A stretch of DNA of 64,000 nt, from positions 620,001-684,000 of the forward strand of contig JACKMU010000001.1 of the NCBI GenBank assembly GCA_024235215.1, in the 5' to 3' direction. The stretch comes from Chromatiaceae bacterium (GTDB lineage: Bacteria > Pseudomonadota > Gammaproteobacteria > Chromatiales > Chromatiaceae). Under the pieces are notes generated by a model that did not search any database, was not told the origin of the DNA, and was given only the letters and a program-made list of their open reading frames with translations. Made by a program: the position numbers and the translations under genes. Of this stretch, positions 9,941-18,465 are shown piece after piece (the first letter of the stretch is position 1; the number at the start of each line of letters is the position of its first letter).

Positions 9941-10960
9941 TCAGAGCAGATGATCGTCATAGCGCTCCATCAAATAACAGAGACAGTCCTGACGCACCAC
10001 CCGGTGATCGCGGGTAAGCATCGACGGCATCACGGGAACCCGCAGTGTCAACTCCTCATCATCGGTGCAGAAATAGCGCTGCATCACGTCATTGCCCTGC
10101 TCATCGATCACATCCAGCCTGAAGCTGTCACCCGGTCGCAGCCTGCCAAACCGCGTGCCACGCGCCAGTTCGCGAAAATTGAGGTACTCCAAATCGGCCT
10201 CAAAACGGATGTCCACACTCTCCTCGGCAAAACCGAAGCTGATCTCCGGAGGGATCTTAACCGTTGCAACCGTATGAAAAAGATCGATGTCGTGCGGTGC
10301 GACCGGGTGTTCAGAGTGCTCCGACAGATGCAGGCACGCGTCCAGATAGTCACGTGCATGCTCCACGCCGTTCAGTTGTCCCGGCTTGCCACACTCCAGT
10401 GTGACCGACGGACAGATTTTTGCCATCGCCAGCGATTGCACACCGCAGGGACGGATAAAATAGACCACGGTGCGCCCGAACATGGTGGCCAGATGCAGGA
10501 AACGGTTATCGATGCGGTTGACACAGGCATAATGCGGATTGATTCCGGTGTTGTTGTGCACGTCAACACTGGCAAACACACGGCGCGCCTGCATCGTCTC
10601 AAGCACTTGACGCATCAGCGTGTGCTCCGGGGTACCCGCGTCCTCGCACCCGGGCCAGATCCGATTGTAATCCGGCTGTCCGTCCAACCGGCGCAGACCG
10701 ACCGCCGCAGCCGAAACGTTGCCGATAAACAGACTCAGTGCGCGCGGCAGCTCCGCCTCTCCGGTGAGGTAGTGCGGCAGCAGTCTGCGCACCGCCTCCC
10801 AGCCGGTGGTCTCGTTGCCATGCATCAGCACGCTGACGAGCAGCGGCTCCGGGCGGCGTCCATCGAGGTGAATCAGGGTCGGCCCTCCCAACACCGCCTC
10901 AAGCTGGGTAGCGGGTAAATCGAGGAGACCTGAGGGAATATGATCGAGCTGTTTTAACAT
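9941..10960 (-). CDS. Succinylglutamate desuccinylase / aspartoacylase family zinc hydrolase (AstE/AspA-like)
   Basis: The protein belongs to the M14-like family that removes an acyl group from the amino group of an amino acid (AstE on succinylglutamate, aspartoacylase on N-acetylaspartate). Zinc ligands are visible: HGNETTG (about residue 48) supplies His and Glu, and DVHNNTG (about 130) the second His. The length is 339 residues with no signal peptide. No other arginine-succinyltransferase (ast) gene is nearby, so true AstE function is doubtful. It follows the GCS2-type ligase gene by about 55 bases on the same strand, so the pair is probably one operon making and breaking an amide bond on a related substrate (inference). 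Confidence 0.82.
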   Translation of the reverse strand: MLKQLDHIPSGLLDLPATQLEAVLGGPTLIHLDGRRPEPLLVSVLMHGNETTGWEAVRRLLPHYLTGEAELPRALSLFIGNVSAAAVGLRRLDGQPDYNRIWPGCEDAGTPEHTLMRQVLETMQARRVFASVDVHNNTGINPHYACVNRIDNRFLHLATMFGRTVVYFIRPCGVQSLAMAKICPSVTLECGKPGQLNGVEHARDYLDACLHLSEHSEHPVAPHDIDLFHTVATVKIPPEISFGFAEESVDIRFEADLEYLNFRELARGTRFGRLRPGDSFRLDVIDEQGNDVMQRYFCTDDEELTLRVPVMPSMLTRDHRVVRQDCLCYLMERYDDHLL

Positions 10961-11015
10961 CTGTACCGCGATAAACGAGAGCGCCTGATATCAGCCGGCA
11001 TAATGACCCTGCAGA

Positions 11016-12431
11016 TTATAACGCCCATTCGTGCACAGGGCGCATCGATTCCTGACATTCGAGATAAGCTTCGGTCAAACCCGCCATATCGGCACCATGG
11101 CGTTCTACCCAGCCACGCTGCCAAGTAGCACCATTTTGACCGGATTCAACCCGTCGGGCAATAATTCCCAGCCAGTGCTGCGACTCCTCTGGCTCGACGC
11201 CCAGACTCCCAAGCCCCTTCTCCGCAAACCCGAGCGCCTGGTTCAGAATCAGTTCGCGCAGTCGCACGCCGCGTCCATTGAGCCAGCTGATCTCGGCACG
11301 CAGCCCCTCACGTGCCGCCCGATAAAAATTATCCTTTGTCTGTTGAAAAGTGAGGCGTTTCTCCGGCGCTATCGGCTGATTGGCCAAGGCGCAGACCAAT
11401 CCGACGAAAAATGCGGTATTGGCAACGGAGTCCAACACACTCGGTCCCGCCGGAACCACCCGGTGCTCGATGCGGATGTGCGGCCTGCCTCCCTCATCGA
11501 AACCGACCAAAGGCCGGTTCCAGCGCCAGATCGTACCGTTATGCAGACGCAAATGCGCCAACTGCTGCTCCGGCTCATCAATCACCTGGGGCAGCAGAAC
11601 CGGATAGTTGTCCAGATTGGCCCGGAAGCAATCCATGATCGAAACCACATAACCAGTACCCAGCGTGACCCGTCTGGATGCCTCACCGCCAATCACCTGA
11701 ACGGCCTGTTCGAACAGCGGAACGCGGGTCTCTTCCCAAAGCTCGGCACCAAACAGGTAGGGGGAGTTGGCGCAGACACTGACCATCAGTGCAGAGACCA
11801 GCTTGGCGGCATTATAGTAGCGGCCTGCGCAGTCAGCATCCACCTTGAGATGGATCTGAAAAGAGGTGGTAGCCGATTCCAGCATCACATCTCTGTGGGA
11901 GAAACAGAGCCGGTCACGACCTTGTATATCTATCCATATCGGGGTACCGCCGCGCAGCTGCGCCAACTGCTCATCGAGCGCGTAGTAGCGTTGCATAGAG
12001 GACATGTTCCCGCGATTCAGGTCGCGTGCGAGCACCGTCGGCAGAATACCGATCATCGCCAGCCGTGTGTTCAATTCTCCCGCTGCCTGGTTACAGCGAC
12101 TCCAGGTCCGCTGCAGCTCATCCGCCAGTCGACTGAATGCCGAGCCGGTCAACCGCTGTGGGGTACCATTGAACTCCAGGTTGAACCTGGCCAGTTCAGG
12201 TACCACAAGGGGGTCGTTCAGACGTTCCAGCAGCTGCTGATTCAGCGGAGCGGGCCGGCGATGTTCGTCTACGATCCAGGCCTCCAGCTCAAACCCGACG
12301 AGTTGCTCCCCGCGAGAGAAGTACCCCTCCTCCAGCCACTGCTCCAGCAACCGGGTCTCCTGCTGCAGGCGCAACCAGAATGCTTCAAAATCTTCTGCCT
12401 GAAAATGGCTGTCGGAGATCTCCTGTCCCAT
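11016..12431 (-). CDS. GCS2-type carboxylate-amine ligase (glutamate-cysteine ligase family)
   Basis: This protein resembles the second glutamate-cysteine ligase family, which joins the gamma-carboxyl of glutamate or a similar acid to an amine with ATP. Visible family features are GFELEAWIVDEHRRPAP (about residues 45-61), EFNGTP, and a TSFQIHLKVD segment. I start at ATG 12431 (471 residues) because GAGGGGG lies about 7 bases upstream; the frame continues upstream without family similarity. Annotators often call such proteins glutamate-cysteine ligase, but substrates are mostly unproven and range from glutathione precursors to other gamma-glutamyl compounds. The adjacent AstE-like deacylase gene suggests a dedicated small-molecule pathway. 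Confidence 0.8.
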   Translation of the reverse strand: MGQEISDSHFQAEDFEAFWLRLQQETRLLEQWLEEGYFSRGEQLVGFELEAWIVDEHRRPAPLNQQLLERLNDPLVVPELARFNLEFNGTPQRLTGSAFSRLADELQRTWSRCNQAAGELNTRLAMIGILPTVLARDLNRGNMSSMQRYYALDEQLAQLRGGTPIWIDIQGRDRLCFSHRDVMLESATTSFQIHLKVDADCAGRYYNAAKLVSALMVSVCANSPYLFGAELWEETRVPLFEQAVQVIGGEASRRVTLGTGYVVSIMDCFRANLDNYPVLLPQVIDEPEQQLAHLRLHNGTIWRWNRPLVGFDEGGRPHIRIEHRVVPAGPSVLDSVANTAFFVGLVCALANQPIAPEKRLTFQQTKDNFYRAAREGLRAEISWLNGRGVRLRELILNQALGFAEKGLGSLGVEPEESQHWLGIIARRVESGQNGATWQRGWVERHGADMAGLTEAYLECQESMRPVHEWAL

Positions 12432-12662
12432 CCATGCCCCCTCAGCGCGCGCTTCATGATGACCAATACGATGGGGAGGCGTCGATCCAACCGACACCTC
12501 CCTTGGTACGGAAATACACCGCTGACAGTCCCACGAGGGCGCTGTTCAGCATTTCCCGAAGAGAGTCAACGGATATCCTGCAGCAGCGCAGCGCAGCTTA
12601 CAATAGCCACTTCCAGGAAAGATTGAACTTACAGCGGCCGGGGTCGGCACTGATGGGCGGAC

Positions 12663-13349
12663 TCATGGGAAGGTACAGCTGTTTGGATTCCCATCAGCAC
12701 GCGTGAGCCGCTCATCCAACTGCTGCAGACGTTCCGGTGTGCCCACGTCGACCCAACTACCCGGGAAATACTCGCCGCTTACCCGGCCACGCTCCATCGC
12801 GCTGCGCAACAGTGGCGCCAGCGCAAAAGCGGTGTGACTGCAACCGCTAAACAACGCACGTCGGTAGAGACCGATACCGCTGAACGTGAGCATCGACTTA
12901 CCGGAGCCGTACACCCGCCCGTCGACAAGCTCAAAATCACCCGTGGAATGGTGAGTAGGGTTGTCCACCAGCACCAAATGCGCCAGGCTTTCAGGTGGAC
13001 AGACGACGTTGGCATAGTTGAAATCACACCAGACATCGCCGTTGATTACCAGGAAGGGTTCTTCACCCAGGAGCGGAAAGGCATGAAATATGCCCCCGCC
13101 TGTTTCAAACGCCTGTGGCGGCTCTCGTGAATAGGCAATCTCGATACCCCAACGGCTGCCGTCGCCCAGTTCGGTTTCGATCATCCCGCCCAGGTAGGAG
13201 TGGTTGATCACCACCCGCCTGAAACCGTAGCGTGCCAGCGCATGCAGGTGGTAATGAATCAGCGGTACACCCCCGACTTTGAGCAGTGGCTTTGGAAGGT
13301 GATCTGTCAGCGGTCGCATACGGATACCTCTGCCGGCCGCCAGAATCAT
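12663..13349 (-). CDS. murU: N-acetylmuramate-1-phosphate uridylyltransferase-like nucleotidyltransferase
   Basis: MurU makes UDP-MurNAc from MurNAc-1-phosphate in the cell-wall recycling route that bypasses de novo synthesis and gives fosfomycin tolerance in Pseudomonas. The N-terminus MILAAGRGIRMRPLTDHL with KPLLKVGG carries the nucleotidyltransferase signature, ETGGGIFHAFPLL and VINGDVWCDF follow, and 228 residues fits the family. ATG 13349 has a good ribosome-binding site (GGAG, 6 bases away); an ATG ten codons upstream (13379) has none. Its usual partner, the anomeric kinase AmgK, is not next to it: rho lies just upstream and the GCS2 ligase downstream. A sugar nucleotidyltransferase with another substrate is possible. 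Confidence 0.8.
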   Translation of the reverse strand: MILAAGRGIRMRPLTDHLPKPLLKVGGVPLIHYHLHALARYGFRRVVINHSYLGGMIETELGDGSRWGIEIAYSREPPQAFETGGGIFHAFPLLGEEPFLVINGDVWCDFNYANVVCPPESLAHLVLVDNPTHHSTGDFELVDGRVYGSGKSMLTFSGIGLYRRALFSGCSHTAFALAPLLRSAMERGRVSGEYFPGSWVDVGTPERLQQLDERLTRADGNPNSCTFP

Positions 13350-13397
13350 TGCGGTCTCCGGTTTCTCCCGGCTTTTCATAAGCCACTGTCAGTTCGG

Positions 13398-14654
13398 TCA
13401 GCGTTTCATGGAATCGAAGAATTCCATGTTTGTTTTGGTTGTCTTGAGCTTGTCGTAGAGGAACTCCATTGCCGCCAGCTCATCCATCGGATGGAGTATC
13501 TTTCTGAGAATCCACATCTTTTGTAGATCAGCCGGTTTCATCAGCAGGTCTTCGCGGCGGGTACCCGAACGGTTGATGTTGATCGCGGGAAAGATGCGCT
13601 TCTCAGCAATACGCCGATCCAGGTGAATCTCCATATTACCGGTGCCCTTGAACTCTTCGTAGATCACATCATCCATCCGTGATCCGGTTTCTACCAGCGC
13701 GGTGGCGATGATGGTCAGGCTGCCGCCCTCCTCGACATTGCGGGCAGCACCGAAAAAGCGCTTTGGACGATGCAGCGCGTTGGCGTCCACACCACCGGTC
13801 AATACCTTTCCAGATGAAGGGATCACCGTGTTGTAAGCCCGCGCCAGGCGTGTAATCGAGTCGAGCAGAATCACCACATCCAACTTGTGCTCCACCAGTC
13901 GCTTTGCCTTCTCGATCACCATCTCGGCCACCTGCACATGACGTGCCGCAGGTTCATCGAAGGTTGACGAAATCACCTCCCCCCGCACCGAGCGTTTCAT
14001 CTCGGTCACCTCTTCCGGTCGCTCATCGATCAACAACACGATCAGATAGCACTCAGGATGGTTCAGGCCGATGGACTGCGCGATGTTCTGCATCAGCATC
14101 GTCTTACCGGCTTTGGGGGGTGAGACGATCAACCCGCGCTGCCCTTTGCCAATCGGCGCGCACAGTTCGATGGTGCGCGCGGTGATATCTTCGGTACTCC
14201 CGTTCCCCAATTCCAGCGTGAACTTGTCGTTGGCAAACAGCGGTGTGAAGTTCTCGAACAGAATCTTGCTCTTGGCATCCTCCGGCTTGTCAAAATTGAT
14301 CTCTGACACCTTTAAGAGCGCGAAATATCGCTCGCTCTCCTTGGGGGGCCGGATTTTGCCGGATATGGTGTCACCAGTACGCAAGCTGAACCTGCGGATC
14401 TGGCTGGGCGAAACATAAATGTCGTCAGGTCCGGCAAGGTAGGAACTGTCGGCTGCGCGCAGAAAACCGAACCCGTCCTGAAGTATCTCCAGCACCCCGT
14501 CACCGTAGATGTCTTCGCCTTGCTTGGCATGAGATTTGAGAATAGCGAAGATCAGATCCTGCTTGCGTGATCGCGCCATACCTTCAATCTGCATGGTCCG
14601 GGCGAGTTCCACCAGTTCGGTAACCGGCATTTTCTTCAGTTCAGTGAGATTCAT
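13398..14654 (-). CDS. rho: Transcription termination factor Rho
   Basis: Rho is the hexameric RNA-dependent ATPase that ends transcription and limits antisense and horizontally acquired transcription. In order: the Rho N-terminal domain (MNLTELKKMPVTELVELA), the cold-shock-like RNA-binding domain with DGFGFLR (about 60-66), the Walker A PPKAGKT (about 180), and the Q-loop and R-loop region near residues 280-290. The length of 418 residues is one less than E. coli Rho. trxA and rhlB lie upstream as in enterobacteria. Confidence 0.99.
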   Translation of the reverse strand: MNLTELKKMPVTELVELARTMQIEGMARSRKQDLIFAILKSHAKQGEDIYGDGVLEILQDGFGFLRAADSSYLAGPDDIYVSPSQIRRFSLRTGDTISGKIRPPKESERYFALLKVSEINFDKPEDAKSKILFENFTPLFANDKFTLELGNGSTEDITARTIELCAPIGKGQRGLIVSPPKAGKTMLMQNIAQSIGLNHPECYLIVLLIDERPEEVTEMKRSVRGEVISSTFDEPAARHVQVAEMVIEKAKRLVEHKLDVVILLDSITRLARAYNTVIPSSGKVLTGGVDANALHRPKRFFGAARNVEEGGSLTIIATALVETGSRMDDVIYEEFKGTGNMEIHLDRRIAEKRIFPAININRSGTRREDLLMKPADLQKMWILRKILHPMDELAAMEFLYDKLKTTKTNMEFFDSMKR

Positions 14655-14720
14655 GAGCTTTTTTTCGTTTAAAAAAGGTTTGAAAACAGGCAGAGAATGC
14701 CCGTCGGAGTGGGTGTTGGA

Positions 14721-14747
14721 TTAATTAAAGATGGTTTATTTAATTAA
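14721..14747. repeat. AT-rich inverted repeat upstream of rho
   Basis: TTAATTAAA and TTTAATTAA form perfect 9-base arms around a 9-base spacer, 67-93 bases upstream of the rho start. It could be an operator, an UP-element-like part of the promoter, or a leader structure; the sequence does not decide. Confidence 0.4.
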
Positions 14748-14781
14748 CGGTCTTTGGGCTGTTTTTGAGCGGCGTCAGCCT

Positions 14782-14800
14782 CCGGATGAATCTCATCCGG
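14782..14800 (-). terminator. Hairpin after trxA, possible terminator or rho leader structure
   Basis: CCGGATGA and TCATCCGG form a perfect 8-base-pair stem with a 3-base loop, starting 28 bases after the trxA stop. No T-run follows on the minus strand, so it is a weak candidate for factor-independent termination. Confidence 0.35.
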
Positions 14801-14827
14801 CCGCCACCCGGGTAATTACATAACAGC

Positions 14828-15154
14828 TCAAAGGTTACTGTCAATGAACGCAGTCAACTGGGATTTGGACACGGCACCTACTTTGGTCGCCTCCACTTCC
14901 CCATCCTTGAACATCATCAGTGTTGGAATACCCCGGATCCCGTAGCGCGGAGGCGTATTCGGATTTTCGTCTATATTCAGTTTAGCCAACTTGATCTTGC
15001 CGGCATACTCCGCTGCAATCTCGTCCAGTACCGGGGCAATCATCTTGCATGGCCCGCACCATTCGGCCCAGTAATCGACCAGAACGGGTACGTTCGATTG
15101 CAGTACTTCTGCCTCAAAAGTATCATCGCTAAGATGAACAATCTGTCCACTCAC
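14828..15154 (-). CDS. trxA: Thioredoxin 1
   Basis: TrxA reduces disulfides of ribonucleotide reductase, PAPS reductase and other cytoplasmic proteins using electrons from thioredoxin reductase. The active site WCGPCKM lies at about residues 31-37, and the cis-proline segment GIPTLMMF follows. I choose the GTG at 15154 as start: GGAG lies 8 bases upstream and the resulting 108 residues match E. coli thioredoxin, while the open frame upstream adds 20 unrelated residues. It is divergent from rhlB and upstream of rho. Confidence 0.97.
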   Translation of the reverse strand: MSGQIVHLSDDTFEAEVLQSNVPVLVDYWAEWCGPCKMIAPVLDEIAAEYAGKIKLAKLNIDENPNTPPRYGIRGIPTLMMFKDGEVEATKVGAVSKSQLTAFIDSNL

Positions 15155-15230
15155 TAGAGCTTCTCCAGTTTGCTTAATTTTCAGGGAAGGCCACCGGGAA
15201 GTGCGGATCCGCACCGGCGCTTCTGTAAAG

Positions 15231-15259
15231 TTATCACTAAGTTAGGGAATGCCCAACAA
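15231..15259 (-). promoter_or_regulatory. Candidate trxA promoter
   Basis: On the minus strand TTGTTG (15254-15259) and TGATAA (15231-15236) are 17 bases apart, giving a leader of about 75 bases before the trxA GTG. The leader contains a perfect palindrome GTGCGGATCCGCAC at 15201-15214. Confidence 0.35.
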
Positions 15260-15357
15260 CGTTGTTTCCCGGCAATTTGACCAGCAGTGAGCTATTTCAT
15301 AGCAATCGCCCCATTTTTGCAAGTCCGAAGGTCAGAATTAAGGTATCCTAGTCAGCC

Positions 15358-16656
15358 ATGACAAATAACCATCTCACCGACACCCGATTCGACAGCTTTG
15401 GACTTCGTCCTGAAATTCTCCAGGGAGTGGTCGATGCGGGTTTCGAATTTTGCACGCCAATCCAGGCTGAGACCCTGCCCATTGCGCTTGATAATCAGGA
15501 CGTGGCGGGCCAAGCGCAGACCGGTACCGGAAAGACAGCGGCTTTTCTACTGGCCATCTTCCAGCGTCTGCTGCGTAACCCTGTCGATGAGCACAGCGAC
15601 CACAAACAACCACGAGCGCTGGTGTTGGCGCCGACCCGGGAACTGGCAGTGCAAATCCACAAGGATGCCGAACTGCTGGGGCGCCACACCGGATTCAAGC
15701 TGGGCCTGGTCTTCGGCGGCACCGGCTACGAACAGCAACGACGACAGTTGGAAGAGGGGGTGGACATTCTGATCGGCACCCCGGGTCGGTTGATCGACTA
15801 CCTAAAACAGCATGTTTATAACCTCGATTCAATCCAGGTGGTGGTACTGGACGAAGCCGACCGCATGTTCGATCTGGGCTTCATCAAGGATATTCGCTAT
15901 ATGCTGCGGCGCTGTCCACCACCATCGAAACGTCTCGGACTGCTCTTCTCCGCAACGCTCTCGTTCCGCGTCAAGGAACTTGCGTACGAACACATGAACA
16001 ATCCGGAATCGGTCACCATCGAAGGCAACAAGGTCACCGCAGACAATGTCAAACAGATCTGCTACATGACAGCCAATGAGGAGAAAATCCCACTTCTCAT
16101 CGGGCTGCTGCGCAGCCTGGACAACTACCGTGCCATCATCTTCGTCAACACCAAACGGGGTGCCGATCAAGTTTGGGGCTTCCTCGAGGGTAACGGTATC
16201 AGATCAGCGGTACTATCCGGTGACGTTCCACAGAAGAAGCGCCTGTCGCTGTTGAACCGCTTTCAGCAGGGAGAGCTACCGGTCCTGGTTGCCACCGATG
16301 TGGCTGCACGTGGGTTGCATATCCCCAGCGTGACCCATGTTTTCAACTTCGATCTGCCAGACGATGCAGAAGACTACGTTCATCGCATCGGACGTACCGC
16401 ACGCGCCGGGGAGAGCGGCAATGCCATCAGCTTCGTTTGTGAAACCCATGCCTTCTCGCTGCCGGATATAGAGGACTACATCGGCCATAAACTGCCCATG
16501 GAACCCGTACTGACAGAGCTGCTGGCCGAAATAACCCCCGACAGTCGCGTCCGCGTCAGTCATGTAAAAAGAAACGACCGAAGAGGGCCCAGAAGTGCGG
16601 GCGGACATGGTCGCAGCAACCGAACCAGAAAACGCATTCCGCGTGCACCACAATAG
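15358..16656 (+). CDS. rhlB: ATP-dependent RNA helicase RhlB (DEAD-box)
   Basis: RhlB unwinds structured RNA for RNase E in the degradosome. All helicase motifs are present: the Q-motif region FEFCTPIQAETLP (about 30), AQTGTGKT (about 53), PTRELA, VLDEADRMFDLGF (about 163), SAT, and HRIGRTARAG near residue 345. The DRMFD context is typical of RhlB within the DEAD family. The length of 432 residues resembles E. coli RhlB (421). The basic C-terminal tail (RGPRSAGGHGRSNRTRKR) fits an RNA-binding extension. The location opposite trxA and near rho matches enterobacterial gene order. Confidence 0.96.
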   Translation: MTNNHLTDTRFDSFGLRPEILQGVVDAGFEFCTPIQAETLPIALDNQDVAGQAQTGTGKTAAFLLAIFQRLLRNPVDEHSDHKQPRALVLAPTRELAVQIHKDAELLGRHTGFKLGLVFGGTGYEQQRRQLEEGVDILIGTPGRLIDYLKQHVYNLDSIQVVVLDEADRMFDLGFIKDIRYMLRRCPPPSKRLGLLFSATLSFRVKELAYEHMNNPESVTIEGNKVTADNVKQICYMTANEEKIPLLIGLLRSLDNYRAIIFVNTKRGADQVWGFLEGNGIRSAVLSGDVPQKKRLSLLNRFQQGELPVLVATDVAARGLHIPSVTHVFNFDLPDDAEDYVHRIGRTARAGESGNAISFVCETHAFSLPDIEDYIGHKLPMEPVLTELLAEITPDSRVRVSHVKRNDRRGPRSAGGHGRSNRTRKRIPRAPQ

Positions 16657-16673
16657 ACCAGACACTCCTCCTG

Positions 16674-17054
16674 GTGGCAATCAGTCTGACACTCGACAAC
16701 AAATGCAGCCGCTGCCCGGGATCGAAATGCTGCACCTACATCACCGAAGCGCTGGGTGCCACACCCCGATCAAAAGCAGATTTCGAACACCTGCTTTGGC
16801 AGGTGTCACATCAGGGAGTCAGTCTCTACAAAGACAGGAGTGGCTGGTATCTGCTGATTGAGGCTACCTGCTCCCACCTGCGCATTGACGGTGGCTGTGG
16901 GATCTACCAAAGCCGCCCCCAGATATGCCGTGACTACGACAACCGGTGGTGCGAGTACGATGAACCGGCAGAGAAAGGCTTTCTGCTGCATTTTCGTAAT
17001 TACGATGAACTGCTGCACTACTGTAAAAAGCGGTTCAAATCCTGGGGCCGCTAG
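16674..17054 (+). CDS. YkgJ-type cysteine cluster protein
   Basis: A 126-residue protein with cysteines arranged as in the YkgJ/CxxCxxCC family thought to bind zinc or an Fe-S cluster: CSRCPGSKCC (about residues 11-20), CSHL then GGCGIYQSRPQICRDY (about 66-90), and isolated Cys later. The biochemical role is unknown. The start is uncertain: a GTG at 16674 is in frame and no ATG precedes the first cysteines. It begins 18 bases after rhlB, so it may be translated from the rhlB transcript. Confidence 0.8.
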   Translation: MAISLTLDNKCSRCPGSKCCTYITEALGATPRSKADFEHLLWQVSHQGVSLYKDRSGWYLLIEATCSHLRIDGGCGIYQSRPQICRDYDNRWCEYDEPAEKGFLLHFRNYDELLHYCKKRFKSWGR

Positions 17055-17120
17055 CCCGTCTGATGCAGCCACTCATATCACCACAAGCCCAAGGGTGGTG
17101 TATTTCAACTTTCTTGCAGG

Positions 17121-17810
17121 TCAGGAGTCTTCTCTGCACGCCAACAGCAACTCCGAGAAGTCGTGGATCGAAGGATAACCCTCGGGCGCCCGCGGTGATG
17201 CTTTGGTATCGGGTTTGAGCACGCGTACCAGCCAGCGGATTCCATATTCCCGAGCGGATGCGAGCACCGGTGGGCTATCATCCACAAACAGCGTCTTGTC
17301 CGGATCGAAGGGTTCGATTTGCTGCAACCGATCCCAGAACTGCGGTGCCTCTTTCGGCAAACCGAGGTCGTGAGCACAGACAATCCGGTCAAGATGCCCA
17401 CCAAGCTGGGTACGCTCCAACTTCAATGCCAGTGATTTCCGGTGAGCGTTGGTAACCAGCACCTTGCGCCTCCCTTGTTCGCCCATCAGCTCAAGGAACT
17501 CCACAACCCAGGGGTGTAATGAAATCAGGTGTGCCACTTCCATTTTGAGCAGTGCAACATCAAGCCCCAACTCACGACTCCAATGGTCAATACAGTACCA
17601 CTCAAGCTTCCCTTCTACGCGCTGATAACGAGCAGAGAGCTCCTGCTGCGCCTCCCGTGCAGAAAGACCGTGCAGCTGCGCATAGCATTGCGGCAGGTGT
17701 TCCAGCCAGAAATGGTTGTCAAAATAGAGATCGAGCAGCGTGCCGTCCATATCCAGCAGTACCAGCTCGATTTGGCTCCACTCGATCATCGGTTTAAAGT
17801 TGTCAGCCAT
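17121..17810 (-). CDS. yrfG: HAD-family GMP/IMP 5'-nucleotidase YrfG
   Basis: YrfG dephosphorylates purine nucleoside monophosphates. HAD motif I is LLDMDGTLLDLYFDN near residue 16, motif II lies in KVLVTNAHRKSL (about 116), and motif IV in KTLFVDDSPPVL (about 175). I start at ATG 17810 (229 residues, E. coli 222) because the longer frame adds 66 residues that do not fit the family. It is divergent from nudE, and the pair also lies close together in E. coli, where igaA separates them. Confidence 0.9.
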   Translation of the reverse strand: MADNFKPMIEWSQIELVLLDMDGTLLDLYFDNHFWLEHLPQCYAQLHGLSAREAQQELSARYQRVEGKLEWYCIDHWSRELGLDVALLKMEVAHLISLHPWVVEFLELMGEQGRRKVLVTNAHRKSLALKLERTQLGGHLDRIVCAHDLGLPKEAPQFWDRLQQIEPFDPDKTLFVDDSPPVLASAREYGIRWLVRVLKPDTKASPRAPEGYPSIHDFSELLLACREDS

Positions 17811-17910
17811 AAGCCTTAGCCGCGCCACTCCAGAGAGTGGCAGGTTACCGGAACTGGTTGCCAACCAAGCCCCTGTTGCACCAACAATTTGTAGGTTTTC
17901 ATCAATTATT

Positions 17911-18465
17911 ATGCCAAATAAACCGATCATCCGATCCCGCCGCAAGATTAATGATACCGGAATCTTTCGTATTGAAGAGATCGACCTGGAGTTTGATAAC
18001 GGCAACACCCGCCGTTATCAACGCCTGCTGGGTTCCCCCCAGGGTGCGGTCATGGTGGTGCCGCTACTTGATCATGAGACATTGTTATTGATTCGTGAAT
18101 ACTGCGCCGGGATGGATCAGTACGAACTCGGCTTTGTGAAAGGGCGCATCGAGAACGGAGAGGAGCCGCTCGATGCAGCTGTTCGAGAGATGCAGGAAGA
18201 GACCGGTTATGCCGCCAAACGGTTGGAGTGGGTCAAGTCTGTCACCCTGGCCCCGGGATATCTTTTTCACCAGACCCATATCGTGCTGGCACGCGACCTC
18301 TACCCCAAACCTCTGCCAGGAGACGAGCCCGAACCGATTGAAGTGGTGCCCTGGAAACTGGATCAACTAGACTCTCTTTTAAAGCGGGATGACTTCACTG
18401 AGGCCCGTTCGATCGCGGCATTCCATCTGGTCAAAGAGTTACTGGCAAGTGAAAATCGAAAATAA
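17911..18465 (+). CDS. nudE: ADP compounds hydrolase NudE
   Basis: NudE is a Nudix hydrolase acting on ADP-ribose, NADH and diadenosine polyphosphates, yielding AMP plus a phosphoryl compound. The complete Nudix box is visible as G-x5-E-x7-RE-M-QEE-TGY around residues 78-100. The length of 184 residues equals the E. coli protein (186). The start is ATG 17911; the open frame begins further upstream but overlaps yrfG. It is head-to-head with yrfG with 100 bases between, so both promoters must lie there. The 3' end overlaps the following thioredoxin-fold gene by 17 bases. Confidence 0.94.
   Translation: MPNKPIIRSRRKINDTGIFRIEEIDLEFDNGNTRRYQRLLGSPQGAVMVVPLLDHETLLLIREYCAGMDQYELGFVKGRIENGEEPLDAAVREMQEETGYAAKRLEWVKSVTLAPGYLFHQTHIVLARDLYPKPLPGDEPEPIEVVPWKLDQLDSLLKRDDFTEARSIAAFHLVKELLASENRK

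Noticed and set aside
11031..12626. 531-codon open frame antisense to the GCS2 gene
   Set aside because: Shadow of the ligase gene; no protein family features.
17020..17054. tRNA T-loop-like sequence near the end of the YkgJ-type gene
   Set aside because: GGTTCAAATCC is present, but the flanking bases do not form a T-stem and no acceptor or anticodon arm is found; it is coding sequence.
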